A stretch of DNA of 64,000 bases from Schistocephalus solidus (Eukaryota > Platyhelminthes > Cestoda > Diphyllobothriidea > Diphyllobothriidae). The stretch lies in NCBI GenBank assembly GCA_017591395.1, contig WEDG01005316.1, forward strand, positions 1 through 64,000, given 5' to 3'. Positions 46,404 through 57,779 of the stretch are shown here, in pieces. The stretch's first letter is position 1. The number at the start of each line of letters is the position of its first letter. The notes beneath the pieces are model-generated. The model saw only the letters and a program-made list of their open reading frames with translations, searched no databases and had not been told where the DNA came from. The position numbers and the translations under genes are program-made.

Positions 46404-48340
46404 CGGGAACTATGGTTTTATTGTCCTGACGTTTCAAAATCAAACAAGATTTCATCGTCGGAGGTAAATTTTGTACCGCGCCTCACAGTATTTATAAGTG
46501 GTAACATTTCGGCTAATACGGGATTACTAAGGCTTTTGAATTTGCGTAGAGGAGGGGCCGGGTTGGGGTGGGGATCCTCAGTCATCATGCTGATTGATAA
46601 GCAGGGTGGTGTTTCAGCCTTGGCGATCATCCTTTGCCTGTTCACTGAGTCTGCGGTGGACTGGGGGATTGTGGGGGATAGCTTGTTCTCAATCTGGTCG
46701 GGGGCCGGCGTTCGCACGTTAGCAGTAGTCCTCAGGACCCTCATCGACCGAAGCTGCCGCCCCAGGCTGTTAATCTTGGTTGCGATCGCACCTCCGTGTG
46801 TATTCGCACCTCTCGGATAAGTGGTTGAGCTGGCCGAGGCGATAACTGTTCCTTCGTCGGGGCTGGGTTGTGTTGCGATTGCGTGTGTGTCCGCCATGTA
46901 CTCACCCATGTTCGGATGCAGGTAAGGCCCATGTTCACGTAAGCTCTTTCAAACATTGAGCTGCGTCCGGAGGGCTTGGTAGGCCGTAGGAGGCTTCACA
47001 CAACGATTGATGGAGATTTTTCCCATGTGCCAAGCCTCGATTGTTTCCCTTGCAACGCGGTCACTTCCCCGACCAAGAATTTCAACATTCTGGAAGGCGA
47101 ACGTGTGTCCAGAGTCTGCGCAATGGTCCGCCACCAAATACAGCGGGTCCATTCTTCTTACCGCCCTCATGTGTTCTCTGACCCGGGTTTGTAGACGTTT
47201 CCCGGTTTCTCCGATGTAGTTGACTGCGCAAAAATTGCATTGAACCCGTAAGATGACGTTTGTTGTTTCACCTCGGGGCAGGGGGATCTTAAGCCTCATA
47301 ACCAGATGTCGAATGGTTGACTCCGGACGGTGGGCGATGTTGATCCCCATCGGTCATAGGAGACGGGAGACTGCCTCCGTAACACCGTTAATGTATGGCA
47401 ACGCTCGCCATATCTTTGGCTGTTCGGTCGCTGGCCTTCGGCTTTGCCTGCACTGTCTGCTACGTTCGATGAAGTTGCGGGGATACCCGTTGGCAATGAA
47501 GAGGTGTTGAAGGTATCGAAGTTCTGCCTTTCTTTTGCCTGGCTCGCTGCAGTGCGTTTCAGCCCTTTTGTATAGCGTTCGAACACAACTGCGTTTGTCG
47601 CATGACGGATGTTTGATATGGTAGCTCAGGATTTGGCGAATACTGGTGGCCTTCCTATACACCGTCGTTTTGTAGGTCCCCATTGGGCTTTCGATGGACG
47701 AGAACGTCTAGGAATGGCAGCTGGTTGTTGACTTCAGCCTCCATTATAAACTGGATGTCAGGGAAAATAGAATTTAGGCTGTCATTAAATTCCTTGACCA
47801 TATCCCGCTCGATGATGACAAAGGTATCGTCCACATACCGAGTCCAGAATTTCGGTTTGTAGTTTGCCAAAACCAGGGTCTCTACTTTTTGGAGAACTGC
47901 CTCTGCGATGAAGCCAGAGAGTGGCGATCCCATTGGCGTCCCCTTGACCTGCTCGTACGTTGTTTCTTCGCGAGTGAAGTACGTCTTCAGGCAAAATTTT
48001 AAGAGCTGGATAAGATGTCTCCCTTTCACCGTTTCGTCCGTCTCGTTCTTCCTGCTCTCGAGCAACTCGCTGACCGTTTCGACTGCCAGGCCTTGTGGAA
48101 TCGAGGTAAAGAGAGAGGTGACATCGAATGACACCATCACCTCGTCTGCAGTAATTTGCACTCCCGGAAGCTGTTGCAGGAATTGAGTTGCTGAACAGAC
48201 CGTTGTGGTCGCGTCCGTGGTGAGAGACCGTAAATTTTGGAAAACCCATTTCGCCAGATGAAATTTTTGTGCACCGCGCAATGACATGATTGGCGGGAGG
48301 AGGATACTAGCCTTGTGTACTTTTGGTAGTCCGTAGAACC
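46395..48340 (-). pseudogene. Penelope-like element copy 3, 5' truncated
   Basis: It begins inside the RT at YGLPKVHKASI (about 48330) and keeps DVTSLFTSIPQGL, KGTPMGSPLSG and RYVDD (frame 48340-47655), then the linker and a GIY-YIG nuclease (47350-46949) with NYIGETGKRLQTRV. The RT part is open over about 220 codons before a stop at LQNDGV. The 5' end is replaced at about 48343 by an inverted piece of the same element. Confidence 0.88.
46418..46470 (-). ncRNA. Degenerate hammerhead-like motif, Penelope copy 3
   Basis: The core reads CCGACGA (single U4 to C change). Stem II, GAAA, CGUC and the CCU/AGG stem I pairing are intact. Confidence 0.45.
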
Positions 48341-48343
48341 GTG

Positions 48344-49133
48344 CTGTGGAGAACACATGAGGGCGGTTAGAAGAATGGACCCGCTGTCTTTGGTGGCGGA
48401 CCATTGCGCAGACTCTGGACACACGTTCGCTTTGCAGAATGCTGAAATTCTTGGTCGGGGAAGTGACCGCGTTGCAAGGGAAATAATCGAGGCTTTGCAC
48501 ACGGGAACAACCTCCATCAGTCGTTGTGTGATGCCTCCTACGGCCTACCAAGCCCTCCGGACGCAGCTCAATGATCGAAAGAGCCAACGTGAACATGGGC
48601 CTTACGTGCATCCGAACATGGGTGAGTCCATGGCGCACACACACGCAATCGCAACACAACCCAGACCCGACGAAGGAACAGTTATCGCCTCGGCCAGCTC
48701 AACCACTTATCCGGCAGGTGCGAATACACACGATGGTGAGATCGCAACCAAGATTAACAGCCTGGGGCGGCAGCTTCGGTCGATGAGGGTACTGACGACT
48801 ACTTCCAACGTGCGAACGCCGGCCTCGACCATATTGAGAACAAGCCATCACCCGCTATCCCCCAGTCCACCACGGACTCAGTGAACAGGCAAAGGATGAT
48901 CGCCAAGGCTGAAACACCACCCTGCTCATCAAGCAGCATGATGACGGAGGATCCCCACCCCAACCCGGCCCCTCCTCTACGCAAATTCAAAAACCTTAGT
49001 TATCCCGTATTAGCCGAGATGTTACCACCTATAAATACTGTGAGGCGCGGTACAATATTTACCTCTGACCATTAAATCTTGTTTGATTTTGAAACGTCAG
49101 GACAATAAAACCATGGTTCCCGTGATCGCCTCT
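48344..49133 (+). pseudogene. Penelope-like element copy 4, inverted 3' fragment
   Basis: The plus-strand sequence starts inside the GIY-YIG domain (MRAVRRMDPLSLVADHC), runs through the C-terminal tail and ends with the ribozyme-like hairpin and 'gtgatcgcctcttcttct'. It mirrors the 3' part of copy 3, making a large inverted repeat (about 780 bases per arm, about 1.1 kb between arms). It runs into a (TA)n tract at 49181. Confidence 0.88.
49050..49112 (+). ncRNA. Degenerate hammerhead-like motif, Penelope copy 4
   Basis: The core reads CUGACCA (49064-49070): U4 is present but the conserved G8 is C. Stem II AAAUC/GAUUU, GAAA (49091-49094) and CGUC|AGG follow. Stem I can extend beyond a 2x2 internal loop (UUAU with AAUA). 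Confidence 0.45.
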
Positions 49134-49177
49134 TCTTCTCATTTTTTTCCCGGAACGCGTATCTTCGCTTCTTTTAG

Positions 49178-49180
<3 letters not shown>

Positions 49181-49260
<80 letters not shown>
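49181..49260. repeat. (TA)n microsatellite, about 80 bases
   Basis: An uninterrupted TA run starts where the Penelope pLTR sequence 'ttagcaatat' would continue with 'tttcgggc' in the other copies. A second, shorter TA run lies at 49422-49447. Tracts like these often collapse or expand in assemblies. Confidence 0.95.
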
Positions 49261-49261
<1 letters not shown>

Positions 49262-49422
49262 CACAAATATGTTGCTAAGAGTGCAACAGGCAAGACGCAG
49301 ACAGTTGTTTCACGGTCACTACCGATCATCAGTACATCATATGCCTTGTGCAGTGAGGTACATAAACAAGCCAAACAAGTGCGTAACACTCACTAATGTG
49401 GTAAGGATCTCACTCGATCCCA

Positions 49423-49454
<32 letters not shown>

Positions 49455-52400
49455 AAAGCATCAAGCACAAGCACAAATGACGCGTCCACAATAGCCGCAC
49501 CACCGGGAGTTGTTCTGTTTACCTCTCGTAATGAAGATAAAAGCGTTAACCACAGAACCACGAGTGCATGCCTCGTGGGGGAGCTTAGTTATTCTTTAAA
49601 TAAAGAGAATCAACTGAGAACAATTTTTAATTCATATACAGTCTCTGGTGAAAAGATACCGACGAAGTCATTAGACTCCAGGGTGATTGTACACAACTGA
49701 GCCCATGAGATACAAAATGAAAATAAGACAAGGGTACTGACATCAGACAGGGATAACTCCGCAACAAATGAAACGGATTTTGCAGCAGCCCATCGCTGTG
49801 TCGGCTGCAAGGACATTTATCAACGAGTTAAGATACTTGAAGAGAAGCTAGGCCTACTGACTGTCATAATTGTAGCTATTCTAGATGGCAGCAAAAGAAA
49901 GCCCCTTCATGTTCTGTCAACAACCCGAACGACAAGCTTTGAATACCCTCGTAAAGAAGGCAATTTTGTGGGAAAGTCCAAACCACCCAGGAAGAGGAAG
50001 TGACCTTATTATCCAGTGGAAGCTCAAGACAAACCAGTTCGGCTGAATAACGAGGCCGTAGACGTTAATGCAACAATGATGATTGAAGTTTTTTTACCTG
50101 TTACGTCAACTAAACTTGCCAAATCACTGAGACCTACTGAAGGAAAAACCCGAGTGAACCTCAAAAAAACATGTAAGAAACTACAAGAAAGGCTTGGTAT
50201 TAATTCTGGAAGGGGACGCCGTCACTCCATTCCACCACAAAGCCAACTCAGTAAGGGAGGGTATTCAGCAGCAAGTTTATGGAAGCGAACACGCCAGCTC
50301 TGTGTACAGCGCATTACAATAGGGCAACGACTGTGCAGCCTTTAGGCCGAAGCCAGTGTGTCATACAAAATGTTAACACTAACGTAGATAGCGTAGTCTA
50401 CCAGAATATATGTCCTCCTGACGTCGAAGCTCCATCAGAAAGTCAGAGCACCAAGTTACCAAACAGCCATCTTGACCGCAAACGAAATGTCGTCATAAAA
50501 ATGGTTCCTGAGTCCACTTCTCCGATTTGAAAGAAAAGGGTAGAACTAGACCTGGATCTGTTCCGATCATATTCAAAAACCGTCCTCTAGGATGGATAAA
50601 ACGTACACTTACACAAAGCTTCCCATATAGGGAAGGCAAATGCTTCACGCGAACTGCCATCACCACGGCCTCTTATAATCATCATTGAAAATGAAATGCT
50701 TGCCTATCGCCTTATACAACGGAGAATGGCTCTATGTAACTCATACAAAGATGTGTTTTTTTAACCGGATTACAAACTCGCGGAAAGATACAAAACGAGG
50801 GAGCTGAGGACCGAACTGAAGAGGAGTACCGAAGAGGGGGAAAATTTCTCCAAATACAGGACAAGAAAATCATAATGATGAGGAGGTCCTTCCTGTGGTA
50901 GATTCCTTATATCATCCGACCTGGCCCTTGCCGAGAAGACAGACGATAAAGATCATTTACTCAAATGTCCAGAACCTGTTCAATAAAATGAAAGAGCTCC
51001 GAACGTTTGTTGATGAACAAAAACCAGATATAATTGCCCTGACAGAAACGTGGCTCTCAGATGATATTCGAGAACACGAAATATACCTCGGTAGTTATCA
51101 ACCGCTGAGAATAGAAAGGAGGAGCCACGAAGGAGGAATCACTGCTTATGTTAGCTCTAATATAACTGTGATTTCCGAACGACATCCCATGACAACAGAA
51201 GTCAAAGATTTAGCTTTAAATCTTTCACATAAGTACGTGTGGCCGCTGGCATTTGCAGTTGCATTCCGTCCTTAAAACCAGAATGTCGAACGCGATGTCC
51301 TTTTGATAAAGGAGCTGACCAAGACTTGCTTGAACAAAGATGTCCTTATCGTTGGAGACTTTAATGTTTCTAATATCAACTAGGAAACTTGGACTGTTTC
51401 GGGTCCAACAGATACATTCGGTCATCATATGCTTGAGATGGCAGGCGAAAAATTGCTCGTCCAGAATGTACCGTTTGGGCTTCGCGTTAGAGAAGGACAA
51501 CGTTCGAATTGTCTAGACCTTGTTTTCACCCGAGACGATGATAGTTTGTAGGATTTACAAGATCTGACGCCAATGAATGCTAATGACCACATTAAACTGC
51601 TCATTGATTATTGCATACTCTCACAGCCTGGCTCACTTAAGCAATTGGAAACAAGCATCTGGAAGGGAGATTTATCGAGCATTCGCACGCAAATCTCCGC
51701 CATACCGTGGACAACTACATTACGGGGAACTCTTGACGAATGCTGAAGTACGTTCAGCTCATAGGTTGAAAGAATTATTAATCTTAATTGTACACTTAAT
51801 CGAAAGAAAACAAACAATCGTCCACTGTAGATAAACCGCGAAATTAATATCTCCTTTAAAAGAAGAAATAAGATGTGAAAGCAGTTAAGAAAAATGGGAG
51901 TGTCAAACACTTGCAGGAATACAAACGAAAATGGAGATTCTGTAAGCGTGAGGCAAACTGACCCAGAAAGAACTATGAGCTAAGCATACTTCAGAACTCT
52001 TTGTAGCATCAAGGTCAAGGTCGCACGGAACGATTTTTAAAGATAACTGAAGGGTTTATTTTTACCATATTTATTGCTCCTAGCAGTGAACTTTCGATTA
52101 ATTATTAGTTTAAAAAAGTTCTTTTTACTGCCCCATATTATTTGTGTCAGCCCAAATAATCAATTGGATAAATTATTTATACTTTGCCTAAGTGTAATTT
52201 GAAATTGTGCCCGGCTCGTTATTTTCTATTTACTGTATGAAAGTAACTGCAATTTAAGCCTTTTCAAGTATACTCTTGTAAATTATTAACACACTATTTT
52301 CGATTAATTAAACCAAAATTCCGTCTAGTAATTTACGATGTCCCGCGAGCGACTCGCAAAAAGACGCAAGGTTGCTGCTTCCCCTCCATCCTTGAGTAAT

Positions 52401-54790
52401 AGAGTAATGGAAGGAGACATATCTAGCGAATGCGAGACTTCGCTGCCCTTAGAACTAATTCATAAGCAAATAATGCGTCTGAAAAACTCGCACACTTCCG
52501 GGACTGACGGTATTCCAAACTCAGTTATTAAGAGAGTGCCGAGCTTTCCCCGATTGCTGAGCCATATATTCTCAGTTTATCTTTAAACGAATTCTTTCCT
52601 GACTCGTGGAAGACATCTATTATTCTTCCTGTCTTCAAGCAGGGATCTGGTTCGGACGTAAATAATTATCAAGGCGTTTACAAAACCCCAGCTCTCGCAA
52701 AACTTCTTGAAAAAATTATTTTTAATCAAATTCTCGAATTTTGCCTAGAAAATAAGCTCTTAAGCTACTCGCAATATGGTTTTCTACCTGGGAGATCATG
52801 CGAAGTGTGTCACTTAGCGTTTCTTAACCTCGTCACTTTCCTTCGTAATGAGCAACAGTCATTGGTTGTGATCTACTTTGACCTGAGCAAAGCCTTTGAC
52901 AAGGCACCGCACAGACGTCTTCTGGTAAAACTGGAAGCCATCGGCATCCGGTCCCCTCTCATTGACTTCATTGGTTCAGACTTGTCTAACCGCAGCCAGA
53001 AGGTCTTAGTAGGCAATAGCTACTCGATGCCTCAGCCGATCATGAGTGGCATTTTTCAAGGCACGGTTCTAGTTCCCCTTCTCTTTATTCTGTACATAAA
53101 CGAAATTTCAACTTATCTCACAAATTCACAAAATTTCATTTACGTTGACGATCTCAAGTGCATTTATTCATTTTCTAAAGACTGCCAATATTTGCGTTGA
53201 GAAAATCAACACTGATCTACTTATGCTCTCACGTTGGAGCTGTACTTGGCAGATGGAGCTTTCTTCATCCAAGAGTTGTTTCATGTGCTGTGGGCCCGCT
53301 TAGCTTCCTGAACCTTATTATTTTCAAAAAGTACACTTTTAGAACGATCAACCATACAAGACTTAGGTCTAAGTTACAAAAATAAGCTAGCATTATCGCC
53401 TTATGCAGATCGAATTTCTGCAAGGGCTGCACAGATATGTGGTTTTATATCACATAATTTTCTTCCTTCCAGAAATAAAGTTAAACCTATACCGCATGTT
53501 TGTTCTTCCTATCCTCGAATACTGCTGTCCCCTATTTGAGCTGATGAACGCCTCTGACCGCAGTAAGATTGAAAAAGTTCAGAGGGTTTTCACGCGAAGA
53601 GTATTTACTCTTCCTGGCTCAAGTTTTTCTCATAAGGATAGATGCCAGTTAGCAAACATTAAATTTCTATGGGTTATAAGACTCGAAGCCGGTCTCTGCT
53701 TCCTGTTTCGCGTTAACTCTAGCCCAAATCTCCCACGAATTAACGCTCTCGCTCTGGTAGATCGACCATATGCCACTCGTAATTCCTCCATGATCATTTA
53801 ACCACCCCTTAGCTCCAAAACTAATCGTTCTCAGTTTTTTGCCTCCAAATATACTTTCATCTGGAATAATCTTCCACTGCAAGTTAGGTTGTCGTCTACA
53901 TTAGCTAATTTCAAAACAAAATTACGCAAACATTTTACTTCGGAAGATAAAAAGTCCTTATTGTCTGTTTCCTTCCCAAACTCGAAACTTTTGGATTTCG
54001 AAAAGGGTCCTCCTAGTATTTGAGGCTGCTCCCTTGATATTATATTGGTCTCTTAGTATATTTCCATCATCCTCTGCAGAGTCAATCTTTGCATTCACCT
54101 TTTCGTCCCCCTTTTTAAACAAGCATCGCCAACTCTTGACAACCTTGATACTTTCCTCCGATTTTGCAACCCCGACGGTGGTCTCCAGGTTCAGTTGATG
54201 ATCAAGGTGGGTTCTGATGGTTTTGCCTCTTTGATTGGTGGGCTATGTGGTCAGTAAGGTCGCATCTCGATGATGATATCATGACCTCTATTTTCCCCTT
54301 TTCGTTTTGACCCTTGTGTCCACGATGAGTTCGTCCTCTCTCACCTCCACTGGTGGTTACAAACAGTAGCTCTGACTGCTATATTATCTCTCACACGACA
54401 AGGAACCCTCATACGTTGTCAGCAACATCACAATACTATCCCATTGCATCTAGCTATTAATTTTTTAGTGACGCAGTTTTTTTCTCCTTTTTTTTCAAAT
54501 TGGCGGCTCGCCAAACTCCGCCTCCGATTTAACCGTAGGATATTTTTTTACTGCTTATTTTATAGTGCACCGTATATGACAAAGATTGTTGACTATAGTT
54601 TTAAAAATAGCAAATCGTTCTGAATCGGATATGCCTACCATATTGTTCATTTATGCTGTTAATATGGCTGCTCACATATTGCAGCAATTATCCACTTTGT
54701 ATTTATTTATACCGCGATACTAAGTTTGAAATGACGGAGCTCTCTGGGCCTTAAATATAAAATTTATTTATTATTTATTTATTTATAGGC
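49455..54790 (+). pseudogene. CR1/Jockey-like LINE, nearly full length, decayed (copy A)
   Basis: ORF1-like pieces (49455-50530) include [20 protein letters not shown], a cysteine pair followed by a likely coiled coil. The endonuclease follows (50895-51550): IIYSNVQNLFNKMKEL, PDIIALTETWLSDD, VGDFNVSNIN and NCLDLVFTRDD. The RT (52400-53200) has SGTDGIPNSVIKRVPSF, YFDLSKAFDKAPHRRL, FQGTVLVPLLFILYINEIS and YVDDLKC. The C-terminal region is at 53395-54030, with a 3' UTR ending in TTTA repeats near 54790. Stops and frameshifts occur in every part. The stretch 52040-52340 is AT-rich and breaks similarity, possibly a small insertion. Confidence 0.85.
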
Positions 54791-54849
54791 TTGATCTAAT
54801 TTTACAAAAAAAATATTTCATTCTTCGTTGACCTCAAGCAGAATGAGCA

Positions 54850-56560
54850 TGTATTAATTCACGGGTGCCTTCCAATTATCTCCTTGAAACTGACTATAGC
54901 AATTCCTACATACTTAGATTTCGACATCGCCAATATCAAATTTATTAACAACTTTCTTAAATCAGTGGATTGGCATAATTTCTTGTACATGAATGATGCA
55001 GCAATTCTTTGTGACTTCATGACAGCCGTTTCCGAAGGCATCCAGGAATTAATGCCAACCAGAAATTGCAAGCTTCACTCTAATTCTTCCCCATTCCGTA
55101 CGTTCTTTTGCATAGACTAAAGAAATTTAGGAGGCATTTGAGAGATCGATTCCGTAGCTCTTTATCCGTGTATTCAATGAGATGTTCAAATAAGCCTCTA
55201 ACATTAGTCTTTAGCACGACCGTCAAAGGGAATCACGAGCTCTCAGTGAAGTAAACACTGTGAAATTTTCCGCAAATCTGGTCATCCTCTAGGCCTGCTG
55301 ATGAAATTTTCACATTGCTTACTGAAGACAAAAGCTGCGTCGTCGACGAAACTAAGAAAGCAAAATCGTCAAGTGCATTCTTTACTAAATATCTTGCAAA
55401 AGACTTCGAACAGATTCCGTCGCATCATCCGCGTTCAGTCAGTAATCTAAGTGCCATTGATTTCTCCCTAGAATTAACACCGAAAAAACAAGTTGTCAAA
55501 AAACCCGCAATATTCGAAAACTGACGGTATTCCAAACTCCATTTTAAAGAAAGTGACAAAATTTCACTGAAAAATTAGCCATCTATCGTCAATGTATCTT
55601 TAAAACGAATTCTTTCCAGACAAATAGAAGACAGTTGAATATTGCCGGCAAAGACAAGGTAGACTGGAATGGCCAGTTCTGGCATCGTCAGCCAGTCATA
55701 CCTGACCCAAGGTGGGGCACCACCCGAGGATCGAGCATCAGAAGTCCAACGCTCTAACCTTTGAGCCACGGGCTCGTTGTCTTGTTGGTTTGGATCATGA
55801 ATATTGACTTGCGTTCGTTGCTGAACGCTCACCGATCACTAAAAAAACGCATGCGTTCCGTTCTGCCTTGAGGCGCACGCTTGATCCCCGCTATTAGCTC
55901 TACATATAATCCGTCTCTTTTACTTTTAGCCACTTTGCGGCTGCTGGAGGTGCTCGCGAATGAACCTCAAGGCATCGAGGCAGGAGTTAGTGCTGTTAGC
56001 AATCGGTGGGCTTTAACCAACGAACGCACATGGAAAACATCGATTATTCTTTCCAGTCTTCGTTTCAGGATCTTGCTGGGATGTTTTTAACTATAGAGGC
56101 ATTCATAAAACTCCGGCTCTTGAAAACTGTCTCGAAAAGATCATTCGGAATAAAATTATGGACTTTTGCCTAGCAAATAAATACTTGTGTTCTACTCAGC
56201 ATGTGATTTTACCTGAAATATCATTGGAAACTTGTTACTTAACCTTTCTTGACCTGGTCACTTCCCTTCCTAATGAGCAGCAATCCGTGGTTGTGATCGT
56301 TTTTGATCTTAGCAAAGCTTTCGATAAAGTACCACACAGATATCTTCTAATATATCTGGGACCTCTCCGCATCCGGCCTTTTCTCCTCGGTTTTATTGGT
56401 TCCTTCTTGTTTGACTGCCGGCAAATGGTCTTAGTAGGTGATAGTTACTCAACGCCTCACCTGATCAAGAGTGGCGCATTTCAAAGCACGGTCTTGCGTC
56501 CTCTAATTTTCCTTCTTTAAGTCAACGATATTCCACCAGTGCTCAAAAATTCACAAACCT
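54850..56560 (+). pseudogene. CR1/Jockey-like LINE fragment (copy B), interrupted by a SINE
   Basis: It starts between endonuclease and RT (FINNFLKSVDWHNFLYMNDA, matching FISNFLDSLDWQNLSSMNDA of copy C), continues to the pre-RT region, is interrupted at about 55633-56030, and resumes with WKTSII and YRGIHKTPALE. It then carries VIVFDLSKAFDKVPHRYL and a degenerate FQSTVLRPL. It ends before the YxDD motif, where Gypsy-like sequence begins at 56572. Confidence 0.8.
55633..56030 (-). repeat. tRNA-derived SINE inserted in LINE copy B
   Basis: On the minus strand there is GCCCGTGGCTCAAAGGTTAGAGC, a good D arm/A box, then GTTGGACTTCTGATGCTCGA as an anticodon-arm-like region. A weaker T arm follows (CTCGGGTGGTGCCCCACC). 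LINE similarity stops just after 'ccagacaaatagaagaca' and resumes at 'acatggaaaacatcgatta', which overlap in the LINE and may mark a target duplication. The unit is about 400 bases including non-tRNA body. Confidence 0.6.
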
Positions 56561-56571
56561 TTATTAATTCT

Positions 56572-57660
56572 TGTTGCGGATACGGGAACTGCGATTAAGT
56601 CGCTGCCCAAGGTGAAAAGAGCAGGTGATGACACACGCCGAAACAGGCCAAGCCGGCTGGGAAATACGCGTGGAAAACCAGGCAGCCAATCCGTGTGCCC
56701 CGCTGCACCCAGTGCGCGTGAATCTTTGAAGCACGCCTGTGGTCCAAACTTTAGAGAATTTTCTGCGAGGGTCTTCTAACGTGAGTTGCGATTGATCAAC
56801 ATGAAGCACGTCGTCGTGATAGCTTATGATCTAGGGATCCGCTGTTTTCTGCCGGCCCAGAATAAAGTGGTTTGACCAAAAAACCCACTTTGCCTTCTCC
56901 TTTATCACACGCGTTGGGATAGAAAAAACTGGTGACGCAGATGTCCGAATTTATGATTACAGCAGAATATCTGCAGCAGTTACTTGACAAACAATGGGAC
57001 AGTTTTGTGGCTTTGCTTTCAGAAATGCAAAAAAGTTTGACTCCGGCTGGGGAGAACAACGAAAGGAACTCTCAGCTCGGATCAGAGAATTCGCTTATGA
57101 TCCCGATGGCGGCATAAATTTTGAAGAGTGCTTCCGCAAATATGCACTTATATTTGAAGACGAAGGGTTAAATTTTGAAAACAAAGTGAAGGTGGAATTC
57201 CTGATTTTTAAACTAGGCCAACGTGAACTTTAAGTTTATTTTGCCAAAGAAGTTGTTCGATATTTCATTTGAGGAAACAGTGACGAATTTTAAATCCTTG
57301 TTCAGTTTCTAATGAAGACTTTTTGACCTAGCTGATCGATTGGATGATGCCTACCATCAAGCAGACCTAAAAAAGGCCACTTATCAGCAGATAAAGGCCA
57401 TTCTTTTCGTTTAATCCCGAACGCTGCCAGAGGACGCTGACATTCACGCACGATTGCTCGCTAAGCTAGGTCAGAAAACCGAGATTGTGGTACAGCATCT
57501 GCAAGAAGATTGTTTCCGGATCACAAAGGCGATTGGTACAAATTCGAAGATAAGTGAATTCTCGAATTTTAAACAGATTTTGTCTTTTCCATTAGTTAAT
57601 ATATCAGTTGACATAATTTTTCATCCTGCAAAGCCTCTTCGCTGATTCTATTTTCAGTCT
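56572..57660 (+). pseudogene. Gypsy/CsRn1-like LTR element remnant: probable 5' LTR, PBS and gag
   Basis: A possible LTR (56572-56929) starts TGTTGC. TGGTGACGCAGATGTCCGA follows at 56930, resembling the tRNA-Trp primer site (TGGTGACCCCGACG) of CsRn1-group elements. The gag frame starts with ATG at 56941 (MSEFMITAEYLQQLLDKQW), shifts frame, and continues with YDPDGGINFEECFRKYALIF, FLIFKLGQREL, DLADRLDDAYHQADL and LPEDADIHARLLAKL. This matches the pattern of flatworm Gypsy gag proteins. There are several stops and no zinc knuckle, protease or RT. Only the 5' part survives. Confidence 0.65.
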
Positions 57661-57779
57661 TAACTCGGTACCTAGAAGATTTTTGTTTGCAGTGCTTTGC
57701 TTAAAACATATCTTACACAAGTACATCTCTTACTACGAAAAACGTCACTAGTGACAATTTTCCTTTCATATTATCTTTT

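Noticed and set aside
49083..49700. 205-codon ORF through the (TA)n tract
   Set aside because: Its length depends on repeated Ile-Tyr codons from the microsatellite joined to a Penelope tail and unrelated flank.
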